Positions 50,801-60,960 of a DNA stretch of 64,000 nt are shown in pieces. The position numbers and the translations under genes were made by a program. Where the stretch lies: contig JAJEKV010000171.1 in NCBI GenBank assembly GCA_021234155.1, positions 1 through 64,000 of the forward strand, written 5' to 3'. The notes under the pieces were generated by a model. It had not been told where the DNA came from. It was given only the letters and a program-made list of their open reading frames with translations, and did no database searches. This DNA comes from Isoetes taiwanensis. Its lineage: Eukaryota; Streptophyta; Lycopodiopsida; Isoetales; Isoetaceae. Within the stretch, counting starts at the first letter, position 1; every line of letters starts with the position of its first letter.

Positions 50801-51448
50801 AAGTACAGACCCTACTCAAGTTGCACACATGAATTATTCTTGTTTTACGCCACAATTCTTTGGCTTGGTAAAGTATGGCAAGTGTCCAAACATGGAGAGA
50901 ATAGGCACATGGATTTTTTCCGAGCTAAGACCGGTTTGAATATAAAGATGAAGTCACTGATGGTCCCATTTTATGAGGGAGATCCTGAATGGAAGTCAGA
51001 TATAATTGCAATTGGAGATAACTTTGCAGTCAATGCCGAGCCTAACAACAAAGAAAAGGTAGATTTTTATATTCTGAAATGCACACATGTTAAACATGTC
51101 ATTGAGAAAGCATACAAGGATCCTTGGGGGCAGAAGTTTGGTAGGAATGAAGTTGTTGTAACAGGAAAGTACTACAAGTTCATTGGAGGCTGCAGATACG
51201 AGTTGCTGGAGCATGATCCTGAATGTAGTGTTTACAGTCATTTAGTTACTGCAGTGAACTTTGTCATGCATCACATGGGAAATAACCAGTATGAGCTTGA
51301 TGAAGATGTGCATGATCACATCATGGACAGCTTGCCACAAAACACTACCATCTTGGCACAAGATGCAGTTGACTCAAAATTACAAACTCAAAGCAGTGCA
51401 AAGGTTGCAAAGAAAAGAAGAAGAAAGAATGGAGACAATGAAATATAA
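47848..51448 (+). pseudogene. DDE-like transposase gene of the 6.5-kb element
   Basis: Exon-like blocks in order: SDWKKAFLASLAKNSCKFDV (about 47880-48075); a Lys-rich block with AAEIRRIQRQKKKEKEAGAD (48510-48775); a segment to about 49173 with RIDKLSYDERKFIVDFWRNN; a probable intron to 49279; and the zinc-ligand cluster CKCTCEVCGPGPTC (49479-49520) with a later H..C..C. DFAENYTF follows, with Asp codon 50013-50015, then REHDTLFVQHCLLKHANFLA, and in a shifted frame QFQGARPFYFLGRYYQ and NWNYFASYHGKG. The tail is rich in basic residues (KKRRRKNGDNEI). DFAENY, the SDG.-QFK-like position and HGKG.(H/Y)DG are the conserved acidic motifs of a widespread transposase-like family, and I infer an RNase H-like catalytic core. 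Frameshifts at about 48760, 50295 and 50930 and several stops show decay or assembly errors. Confidence 0.68.
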
Positions 51449-51518
51449 ACCTTTCCAACCATTTCAGGTTTTTGGAATTATAACCATTACAGAAATTACA
51501 ACCATTGAATTCTAAACA

Positions 51519-51545
51519 TTGACATTGACATTGACATTGTAAAAA
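51519..51545. repeat. (TGACAT) microsatellite
   Basis: ACATTGACATTGACATTGAC-type hexamer repeat directly after the transposase gene. Confidence 0.7.
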
Positions 51546-51556
51546 TGTAACCATTA

Positions 51557-51750
51557 TCCAATTGCAAGTAAACACAATCCAATTGCAAGTTAAAATAGTA
51601 GATCATATATTGCAAGTTATCCAATTGCAAGTAAACACAATCCAATTGCAAGTTAAAATAGTAGATCATATATTGCAAGTTATCCAATTGCAAGTAAACA
51701 CAATCCAATTGCAAGTAAACACAATCCAATTGCAAGTTAAAACTCTAGAT
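51557..51750. repeat. 63-bp tandem repeat rich in CCAATTGCAAGT
   Basis: Units start with TCCAATTGCAAGTAAACAC at 51557, 51620 and 51683 (period 63). ATTGCAAGT recurs within and between units about ten times. The array lies in the gap between the two convergent genes of the 6.5-kb element. Confidence 0.85.
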
Positions 51751-52233
51751 CATATATTAAACGGTGCTGAAGGGTTTACAAAAATAACCAAAATGTACAG
51801 CTCCATTTCACAGAAATGAGCATGTCATAGCAGCACTGTTAAGTAGTTATAACTTAAAGTTTGAAAACCATAGAAAACCACCTACATTTGAAAATTGGTG
51901 GTTTTCTTTCATAAAACCATTCACTTCTTTTCCACCATTTTGTCACGGCAATACTTGCCAAGGTAATATCAGGTTCAAGGTTCACTTCTTGTGGCTGCTA
52001 CTTCACGAATCATCTTGCTCAGATTGACCAAATCTCCAAGTCTTTGGTGACTTCAAGCACTTCCTCAATATCTGCTTTGTCCCGAGGTTCATGTACTAAC
52101 GAGGTTCAAAGAACAAGATTATTCACATTTTCTGAGGTTCGCATTGCATTGTAGCAGAAATCAGTAAGGAATGAAACAAAAAAGTTAAGCATACAAACTT
52201 TCATAAATAAATCTTGTATGTTACCCGTTGAAC

Positions 52234-53822
52234 CTATTTTCTTCTTCGGGGAGTGGTAACATCACCTTCAAAGCAGTTGTCATTCAACCTTGGTGATTTC
52301 CTTGTGCTTTTGAGAGGGGCTGACATGAGCAAATTTCCTTTGGACTTAACTTGTCCACATCAATAAAACACGCAAAATATTTCTACAAGCTACAAGTACA
52401 TGAAAACTTTTTAAAACAAATAAAAAAATAGAGTCAAAGTCATTACCTTTCTCGGTTTGAGCTTCTTCTTCAGATCTGGTCTTCTTTTTTGCAACTCTTT
52501 CTGCAATGAAGTCAGGAGCAGCAAGTAGCGTGTACAGAGAAGTGTTGCTATCATCTTCTTCTTTACCTCTTTTTTTGGTCCTCAGCACCTTGTTTTTCTT
52601 GTCTTCCTTGTTACTTTCAGTGTCACTATCATTCTCACTTTCTGTGTCACTTTCAACGGGATGGTATTCTTTATATACCAATTCTTGCAATATTTCGCTG
52701 GAACCTCTTCATGATTGTAGGTACAAAGGCAATGCATATCAAAGTCAAAAGCAATGAGAAAAGCAAAAAACATGGTATTTGTGACCACATGTTAATTTGA
52801 CATGCAATTCATAATCTTTGTAGAACAAAAGGCCACATGCTTCACATGCATCCTTATTATCCAAGAAGGCATGTCATAGGAACCCATACCTAGGTGCATC
52901 CGATTTACATTTGGACTCGTGACCGCGAGAGAAAAGCAACATGTTTGCATTTGGCATGCGGATCTTCATATGCTTTTCAATAGCATCAACTTCTTCTTTG
53001 AGTTCGATGATGTCGGCCTTCAAATTCTTCAATCCATTTTTATCCAACTTATTTATGGTGCTGGCCAACAGGTCTCGCCACATTTCTTCTTGTGCTTTAA
53101 GCCTTTGAATAGCTTCTTGTTCGTCTGGCGCAGCTGTTTCTAAAGCCTCTCTGTCCTTCACTTTTTCAGATATCTGCTCTTCTATTGCAGAGATCTGAAA
53201 GTCAGCTTGAGTGAGAGCACCCTCCTTCCTCAAATAATCTTCTTCTTTCATCAAAATATCGTTTTCTTTTTCAGCTTTCATGGCAGCAAGCCTCCTAAGC
53301 TGATTGAGTATGGCATTCTTTGTTGTTCTTTGTAGCTATTACCCTCTTGCTTATTCGACAACCGCCGCCGAAGTCCTAAAAGCATCAGCAGCAAAGGATG
53401 CCCAGTTGATAGCATATTCCTCGATTGATTTGGTACTTTCGAGGGGAATTAGCCCAGGCAAAAGCTCTAGCAAAGGTGACTCTAACTTCATTGTTAGTGG
53501 GCTTGGATTTTTGGTAAATCCTTCCAAGAAGGTCGTTCAGCTGGGTTTCATAGGCAGGCCGAATAAATTTCAGGTTAATCTTCCCTTTCCTGAGTGGCAT
53601 CTTCCAAACTCGAAGAAAATCGGCCTCTGTAACATCTTTTGCCTTAATTTCTTTGGGCTTTTTCCCTTTGTTAGAAAGAGCCCGGTTAACATGGAATTCA
53701 TATTCCGTTCTCGCCATCAGCATGTCCTGCAAGCAAAAAAAAGGTCAGAACTTCATAGGCCAAAGGGAAATTTGAGAGCTTCACAAAAGAAAAGGACAGC
53801 AACCTCGCCGGAATTGAGCGCC
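52234..53822 (-). CDS. Accessory multi-exon coiled-coil gene of the 6.5-kb element
   Basis: Starting at ATG 53822 (MALNSGE), a GT-AG intron joins in frame to DMLMARTEYEFHVNRALSNK, followed by KMPLRKGKINLKFIRPAYET and LNDLLGRIYQKSKPTNNE. A one-base frame slip near 53470 then leads to LIPLESTKSIEEYAINWASF. A further block (52880-53300) is a long charged coiled coil (KAQEEMWRDLL, LKADIIELKEEVDAIEKHMK). An acidic exon (about 52452-52690) has SDTESENDSDTESNKEDKKN and a basic KKTRSEEEAQTEK end. The last exon has KSTRKSPRLNDN and stops at 52234. I do not recognise the protein. The basic motifs suggest nuclear or DNA-associated action. It is convergent with the transposase and lies fully inside the element, so it is either an accessory transposition gene or captured host sequence. 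Exon limits are approximate. Confidence 0.5.
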
Positions 53823-54108
53823 ATCACAAATCTGTTCTTGCTTGATGAATTTGGAAAACAGAGAATAGGAGAAGCTTGATCGACTGAATAGATTTGAAGT
53901 GAGGATGGCAATGATGCATTCGAAATTATGAAAAAACTGGGGATGGCTCGAAGAAAATTCGCGCTCAAAAATCGATGACGAATGATGAAGGGTGTACCCT
54001 TCACCATAATGACGGACGGCCCTGCCCTTCGCCTGACAGTCGCGATTCAAGGTGCTGATCGGGTGCTGATCGAACCAAAATATGGGTATGTCAAGCATAA
54101 AAACACCC

Positions 54109-54675
54109 GTTCTTGCCACTTGGGAAGTGGTCCCATATAGACGGTTCACATTCAGACGGCTTCTATATGGCATGTGTGAACAAATAATTATGCATGCCTT
54201 GACAACCAAAGTGCCAATACCAAACTAATTTCACAACTTTCTTTTTGACTTATACTCAAAAACTTCAAGTCTCTTAGGTTTCCCATATATTTCCATATCG
54301 CAACTAATATCCATCTAATCTCGAAAATTTTCTAGTTGGGTCAGATTTTCGATAGTTTTGGCAGTATAAATGGTTAGGGTTGCTATTCTGGGCAATATTT
54401 TGCCCATAATCATAGAGTATGTGGATGCTTGTATTTAGAGGCATACACTACGGTTTGATATTTTGCTTAGGGAAACTTGGATTTTTTTTTTTGGGGATTC
54501 ATGGATGTCTTTACATTGTGTATCATGTGCCTTGCTATTCCTGGGGCAGGAAGTGACTGCATCAGCCTAGAAAAACCAGGTAAAGCTTGTCCATGAAACC
54601 TTAATTAGCTTTTCATCTTGCCTGCTTGGAGTTGAACGAAACGTGCCTGCGCTTGTTCTTGCCACTTGGGAAGTG
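54109..54675. repeat. Tandem duplication copy 2 with empty target site
   Basis: Block A' (54139-54188) matches 45749-45798 almost perfectly. Block B' (54203-54658) matches 47057-47593 with small indels. The following TTGCCACTTGGGAAGTG (54659-54675) matches 54113-54129, on the far side of the transposon. Copy 2 is therefore the unit A-B-C without the 6.5-kb insert, and also without the ~1.2 kb that separates A and B in copy 1. Confidence 0.8.
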
Positions 54676-55337
54676 ATTGAAATTCCTTTTTTATTACCCC
54701 TATGTGTTTGGAGGTGGTTGAAATCTGATGTGTAGTCGCTAGTCGAAAACCATCTGATATGGTGGCGCTCGGGGAAGTGGTTGTCGGGAGCAAGAGTAAG
54801 AGAAAGAAATGTTTATGTTAACCCTTGGACTCAATTATCTTAGTGAATATACAATAAGTTAAGTTAGCAATTATCTTTAGCTAGACCATTGGTGGATATT
54901 TTTATCTAATACAAGAAATTTATCGCGGCGGCCTGAACATGTCTCTTCCCCGGCTTACTTCTGTAAGTGCAGTTCGTATATTGTTGGAATGGCCTAGGAG
55001 CGGGTCACTGGCCACATCAGAAAGTGCGACCGGTGGGCATCCCCCTATACATAAAGGTTTGGACTGAACTCCATTGGTGTCATTAAGCAACAACTATTAT
55101 GAAAATTTGCTTCTTCACTATGATATTGCTCTTTCTCCTAGTTGTCTTGACCAAATGGAATCAATACAGAAAAACAATGGTAAAACAAAATGGAATTACT
55201 TGGAACAAATAACTGATATTCAAGAAGTCAGAGCAGGCTTATAAAAAATTGCTCTATGTACACTCTTCACTGCACACGATCCGCTGTACCTACATTCTAT
55301 GCTATTCTATGCTATGTACATTGTCTCATATAAATGG
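54676..55337. other. Spacer
   Basis: AT-rich, no gene. It contains the third dispersed ACAAGAAATTTATCG repeat (54909-54950) and TATGCTATTC repeats near 55295-55315. Confidence 0.4.
54909..54950 (+). repeat. Dispersed ACAAGAAATTTATCG repeat, copy 3
   Basis: TACAAGAAATTTATCGCGGC followed by GGCCTGAACATGTCTCTTCC, as in the copies at 29987 and 40363. Confidence 0.6.
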
Positions 55338-57560
55338 CTACAGATAAGCACAGCTACTGGGAGACGGATCCCACAAGGCAGGCAACAGGAATGCTCTGCT
55401 TCCAATGCCATAAGCATTGAAACTGGCTCCTCTCTTTTGTTCCGTCATCAGCTCTCCAGGATATCCAGAGTAAGCACCCTTTTCAAATATACCTGTTGTG
55501 ACGTTCCAGCACAGTATACGGTCCCAGGACGTATACTGTACTGCCTCGTCACGCGTACACGCCACTCCGACTGACATGTACGCCAACGTGTAGCCAAGTG
55601 GGTAGCCCCTAGGGGGCAACTTGCTAGGTATGTGCATGTATTAATGTGCACATTTACCAATGTGCACATTTATTAAGGTGCACACCTTTCCACGTGGGCA
55701 CATTTTGCCACCTAGCCATTAAAGGCAAGTGGGCCCATTCCCAATTATCCCACATGCCTAAAGGGATAATTGGAAACCCTAGCCCTAACCCCTTGTCTAT
55801 TTAGGTAGGAGAAACCCTAACTTGCCATTTTCGTCCCTAGGGTTCTAGAGCTCTGTTTTGGCTGCCCCAGGAGCCAAAACCCCCCCCGAGCGTTGCTCCT
55901 GGCTTAATTGCACCATTAGTTTCCCTTGATTCGAGCAGTTCAGCAGGATGGTCGAACTCAGGTCAGGAGGAGCAACCCAAGGATCAGGTATTTAGTCAAT
56001 TTAATAGCCTAAACCGTCTTCCAGTCATTGTATCAGTAAGTTTAGCCTATTAAATTGCCCATAGCAGCCATCTAGATCTCTAGATACCAAGCTCTAACTA
56101 AAGAACCTAACTCTATGCTATAGATTAGATCTTGTTCTTTAGTTCTTACATGATGTATATGGATGATGTATCTCTGTGAACTCCTTGTATTGGGAAGGGG
56201 GTAGAGACCTCAAGCCTAGTAGTTGATGCTCCTAGTTAGCCTCTCTAGCACACTTGTAGATTCGCCACGTACCAAAGAACCCACCGGGTTGTGGGTGAAG
56301 GGGCCGACCGGCTAAGAAGGAGGTTCATGTTCTGACTCTTGAGCGGTCCCTCTGGTGTGTAAGGCCTACCGGGGATCATTGTGACTAGGCCCAATAGCTT
56401 ACCACTGAGTGCGGGTAAGGTATGGGCTCACCCGTGAAGTGGTGTTCACTTTCCATTGGGTTCGGTCAGAATGCAGGCGGTGGCCCTCTAGTCACCCCCC
56501 GAGTCGACATGTAGATCTCTGGAGGGAGTGATCCCTACCGCCCCCATCGGGCTGGGGAGATGAAACCCGGGAATAGCCCTTTTGGCTATGCATCCGGGCT
56601 TCTGATCGAGTCCCAACACTTTTTCAGCCCACTCGTAAAGTGTGCAGTGAGGGGCGGATGGAGTGGACAACCCAATGCCATGTTCCTATGCCGCCCAAAT
56701 CCATTGCCATGAATTCTCGGCATGCGCAATGAACTCACGGAGACCCAAGCCGCCGTCATCCCTTTGAGTCCAGGAGCCTTGGGTAGGATTCCCTATGTGA
56801 TGTCTTGATCTTTGTCTATGCAGGATATGTGGAGGACCATCCTTCGTGATGGTCATATGATGTTGATGTATGTACCTACCGACATGTATGTTTACGCTTC
56901 CCGCACTAGGTAGGCCCCGAGGGAGGCGAGGTAAAAGACCCCTTCATTCTTCCCACCGGAACTCTTCAAGGTTGCGGTGATACGTGGGAGGGCCCTATAT
57001 TAGCATGGGTGGTATGGGGGATGAACTCTGTTTGTATACGGTGAGTGCACCGTATATGAGTAGGGGACGTCACACCTGTGCAAGCTGTAGCGGCTTCTAG
57101 TGGCGTTTTAGCATCTCCTTGATAATAGCCATCGGTAGCAACCATGGTAGCAATGTTTATGATCATTCCGTCAATGCCCACATCTCCATTTGGCGAGCCA
57201 ATGGCTTTGTATCGGGCCAAAATAATTCTTGGAAACAAAGCGACCATCGCGCATTTCCGGGACCTTTGGATTGCGAGTTTCCAACCCAAGCATACGGAAT
57301 CGCTTGCGTTTGGCCCATTTTTATTGAAGAATGCGAAGCGCATGTTTGCACACAAAAACCTTCCACGTTCACATCATCAGAAGTGAGGAGTAGATACAGA
57401 GCATTTGTTCCTCCAGAGAATGGCTTAGAACTGGAGGCCTTCTTTACCAGATTCTCCACATCTACCTTCTTCAGATTTTTTCCAAGGGAATATGAATCAA
57501 AAGACTCTGCCCCTAATTGACAGACTCTAGAATAGATTTCCCAGCAGTATAAACAGCAGT
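55338..57560 (-). pseudogene. EXORDIUM-like gene interrupted by a solo LTR
   Basis: EXORDIUM/phosphate-induced proteins are secreted plant apoplastic proteins linked to growth under low carbon or brassinosteroid control. The minus-strand sequence from about 57530 gives [46 protein letters not shown], then, after a one-base frame change near 57190-57210, [19 protein letters not shown] and [10 protein letters not shown]. The solo LTR (55497-57074) follows. Beyond it the frame resumes in phase with IFEKGAYSGYPGELM, GASFNAYGIGSRAFLLPALW and DPSPSSCAYL before the stop at 55338-55340. These are the family's hallmark C-terminal motifs. The N-terminal signal peptide and first third were not found. 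The frame change, the insertion and the missing N-terminus make it a pseudogene. Confidence 0.85.
55497..57074. mobile_element. Solo LTR, 1,578 bases
   Basis: The ends are TGTGACGT and ACGTCACA, an 8-base perfect terminal inversion containing TG..CA. CCTGT is duplicated immediately outside (55492-55496 and 57075-57079). There is no second LTR or internal region, so it probably formed by LTR-LTR recombination. It lies inside an EXORDIUM-like reading frame, which closes up in phase when the LTR and one CCTGT are removed. Confidence 0.92.
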
Positions 57561-59380
57561 CCTTTAATACAATTACTTAAAATTAGAAAGAGCTCTAAAG
57601 CCACAATGAACAACACAAAACAATACACATACATGATTTAAATCATCGCTACTCCGAAATTCCGACATTCCATAGTCTCCATAAACCGGAGCGCCATTTC
57701 ATATCTGGGCACAATGTGGTACGCCCATTTCTGAGGGGAAGGGCATAATCCAAAATTTTCTTTTGAAAATACCCAGTTCATGGATCTGGACTAACTTAAA
57801 GAACTCATGGTCCGGGATCTTTCAGCATGCCAGATCATGTACTATAAATAGCATATACCTCTAAGCATGCCAGATCATGACAAAGTGAGCTACATCGCAA
57901 GTTTGGTTGTTTCAGCATGAACTGCATATTTAAATGCCATGATAGGAAATAAAGAATAGATCAAGGAGGTACGAATGGCCAGAACACTGCAAAAGAAAAC
58001 GAAAGGATTACTCATATTTTTTAAAAGAGAAAGCCAAAAAGCTATCAAATGCAGAACATCCATTAACCAAGTAGCTATTAACCAGGAATGGAATGCAATG
58101 CAAAATGTATGACTAGGTAATTTGTACAATCTAAGACATGGCCAAACTTACTTAGATTGGCACAGACCTAAGAGTACCATATTCTGCAACAAAGCTGATT
58201 TCAAGTAAAACATGAACTCAGAAATTGAATGTAGAATTGCACATTACGATATAAAGAAAATTGAATGGAGAAAAAAAAAAATCCTACCTTTCATATTTTA
58301 CAGTATGCTCCGCATGCAAAGCACACATTGACCTCATAAACTCTGCAAACCATTATTACATTCAGTCATGAGCATCATTTCAGGTCATACAACTGACATG
58401 AGTGGTGCATCAATGTGGTCCTAAAGAAGAAATGCTAGAGAACCAATTTGTAGAGCTCGTTGAAGAGAAACGACTCATTTTTGCGAAGTAATCAAGCCCA
58501 ATGATATCAATATCATGCTTTGGGTCCATACCATAAAATATCAAAGCTAGACATCTGCCACATAGATACCGGGAAATGTGACCTCTTTGCTATGAGCCAA
58601 TTAAAAAAAATTCACAGAAAGCCTTTGATAATGAAAGAAAATCTGAGACCTGTCTCATTTTTGAAAATCGTCTCTGATTAAAACCTCTCTTTACATCGTA
58701 GGCTATGGCTATGCCGGTGGGTTTCTGGTCACGGGTTTCACAACGTTTGCCACTGCTGCTCATGCATCTTCCATCTGCCGCTGCTCACAGCGATTCTGCC
58801 ATCTTGAAGCTGACCACGTGAACCCTAGCTCAAAAATTGCAGCAGTAAGAAAACACAGGTCGGAGGGGAAGCGCCCAATTCTTACAGCATATCCAAGCTT
58901 GCTGATGGCAATAGCACGAAATAGAACAAGGTTTAAAATGAAACGCACTTATTTAAGAAGTGCGTTTGAAAGATTCCTTTATAAAAATAGAAAACTTGAA
59001 AAAAACACACAAAATAGGGAGCAAAATAGATTGTTGAGCAATTAGTATTCGGAATCCCCCCAAAAACGCAACATTTTTGAAGTCTTTTCATTTTTAAAAG
59101 AGGGCAAAAAAAAAAAAATGCTTGTTTTGAGGAGAGATACATTAATTTTGATAACTCAGTTAGTATTTATTGTTAAAAACAGAAGGAAATATAGTTTGTT
59201 TTTTTGCAAGCTTAATATAAGTACTAAGAAAGTCAAACATTGGAAAGACAAAGAGTGTGAAATCATGGAGCAAGAAAGAGTTGTTTTAATTAAGTATTGT
59301 TGAAGAGACAAAGCTTTCAATTTAAAAATCTTCATCAAAATAAATTACAATAATACTTAGCACATAGTAAGAACTCTGTC
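57561..59380. other. Intergenic region
   Basis: AT-rich sequence with poly(A) and poly(T) runs (for example 58270-58282 and 59107-59120). I see no gene or clear repeat. Confidence 0.4.
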
Positions 59381-59381
59381 T

Positions 59382-59395
59382 GTATAAATTTATAC
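59382..59395. repeat. Palindrome GTATAAATTTATAC, 3' flank of methyltransferase-like gene
   Basis: A 14-base perfect palindrome just outside the last exon-like segment of the minus-strand methyltransferase-like gene. Three further copies lie at 60135-60208. Confidence 0.8.
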
Positions 59396-60960
59396 GAGAG
59401 GTGGCTCTTCCCAGTCCACAGGACTCTCTAATCCCTTAGGATCTGGCTCTTGCGAGCTTACAACAGCAGAGACGCCTCCTTCTGATTCGAGTCCTACCGG
59501 CACAGGCGGTTTCTCTTGCTCAGGCAACACAGGCTCCAAGTCCACAAACTCCACCTCCTCATCTTTTCTTCCTGTAAGTGGAGGCTGTATTTCTGTATAA
59601 GTGCCTTTAACATCGCTGGCACCGTTCTTTGCTCCCAGTTCCTCATTTTCATCAGGAAAGGATTCACAAGAGCTTATCCTGGTCCTGATGAAACTTATTT
59701 TGTCCTGGTCTATGTCGACGGAGACAACATTGCGCCCTTGCTTAAGGGCAAAGCTAAATGGTGCCCGAGCACGAAAATGCATCTAGAATCCGGTCTCTGG
59801 GGAAGAAAACCATCGAATTAAATTATTAATTAGCCACGACTTTTTTGATAATGAGATACCACGGCTCCTTGTCGTTGTGGGTCTCTCAATTTTTGTAGAA
59901 CGGTAGGAAGGCGAAAGGCGTTGCAGGGTGGAGTCTTTTCATTCTGCGTGTTGAAATGAACCATGGTTTTTTTGGCGTCCGCCGCTGTAAAACCAATATG
60001 GAAATGTTCAAAGCAGCTTACTAAGCGCGGACCACCACCATGTCCTTTGACATTTTGTTTTAGCTTTGCCAAACAAAAAGCAATTAAACATTGGCGAAAA
60101 AAGCGAACAAAATAAGTTAGTTAAGTGGTGTGGCGGTATAAATTTATACCACCATTGCCTTCTTTGTATAAATTTATACCACGAGGCGGCGTGGTATAAA
60201 TTTATACCGTGGTGTTAAAGTAAATAGAAAAGCAAGAAATTCAAAGCTTACCATCTGCAGGTTTTGAAGCAGCGTTCTGATGCTGACTCCCAATGGCTTT
60301 AGCAGGCATCGTCTGCAGGTCGGAATGAAAAATGATGACCCTCGGCGGATGTCGTGACTTCTTTTAGGCCATCCAAGAAAGAGCGGACTTGCCGCGTGAG
60401 TAAAAGCCTCCTCGTCAAAAGTGCTATCCTTGATTTTGAAGCCATATGGAATATCGCAATGCATAGCGTAAAGTTTTGTTTGTCTAAAAGAGTCCCCGAT
60501 ACCTAAATGCGATCACCTGAACAACCCGTGACTTTGGGCGTCCCGATCAAATGTAGTAAATCTCTCGTAAGTAGTGTCAAAGTTTGCTAGTCTTTGACTT
60601 GCTTTCCTTGCTCAATTGCTTTTCAGTCTCGCCTCTCCTCCTTGGCCCTCACGAACCCGGGTTTAAAAATCACGTTGGTAGGCCTTTCTTCTTTATTCGC
60701 AAAAAAAGCGTGAGACAAAGGCACGAAAATAACAAGGTGCTGCGCACGGAGGGTTGCCCTCCAGTTTCTTGAGGGTGAAGTGGCCTAAATCAAAACGTGA
60801 AGTCACCTCATTCCTATGATGGCCGCTATGGCATTTGCGTTGCATCAACTCACTACTTTGTCCAAAATAAGTTATCTGGCATTTCCACTTCAGGTACATT
60901 TTTGTCGGCAAAATGATGACCATTGCATGAACAAGCCATGCCAAAAGTTCAAGTTGGTAC
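59390..60960 (-). pseudogene. Amino-methyltransferase-like (N6A/N4C DNA type) gene
   Basis: Minus-strand exon-like segments carry, in order: an N-terminal part with YERFTTFDRDAQSHGLF (about 60500-60570); MHCDIPYGFKIKDSTFDEEA, whose DIPYG (60441-60455) corresponds to the DPPY catalytic motif; a donor GATG|GTAAGC near 60250; a middle exon (59830-60030) with FEHFHIGFTAADAKKTMVHF and LPTVLQKLRDPQRQGAV; and a last exon with ILDAFSCSGT (FSCSGT at 59760-59777), the FxGxGT SAM-binding motif. After a frame slip come FALKQGRNVVSVDIDQDKIS and a Pro/Glu-rich tail. DPPY before FxGxGT is the order of beta-class amino-methyltransferases. Substitutions in both motifs (DIPYG, FSCSGT), plus stops and frame changes, suggest decay. 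Whether it ever modified plant DNA is unknown. Confidence 0.55.
60135..60208. repeat. Three palindromes GGTATAAATTTATACC
   Basis: Perfect 16-base palindromes lie at 60135-60150 and 60193-60208, with a 14-base version at 60166-60179, separated by GGCG-rich spacers. They sit in the apparent intron of the methyltransferase-like gene. A fourth copy flanks the gene at 59382. Confidence 0.88.

Larger units (their letters stand above)
47594..54108 (+). mobile_element. 6.5-kb DNA transposon with transposase and accessory gene
   Basis: The element begins GGGTGTATTTTCATTTGACA and ends, on the opposite strand, GGGTGTTTTTATGCTTGACA, giving imperfect terminal inverted repeats. GTTC flanks it on both sides (47590-47593 and 54109-54112), consistent with a 4-base target duplication. 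The adjacent sequence at 54203-54675 is a copy of the flanks without the insert (GCGCTTGTTCTTGCCACTTG), which fixes both boundaries. It carries a plus-strand, multi-exon, DDE-like transposase pseudogene (about 47848-51448) and a convergent minus-strand gene (52234-53822). A 63-bp tandem array lies between them. I cannot assign the superfamily. Confidence 0.8.

Noticed and set aside
57890-58129. 79-codon minus-strand frame considered as an upstream EXORDIUM exon
   Set aside because: No similarity to the family's N-terminus and no suitable splice junction seen.
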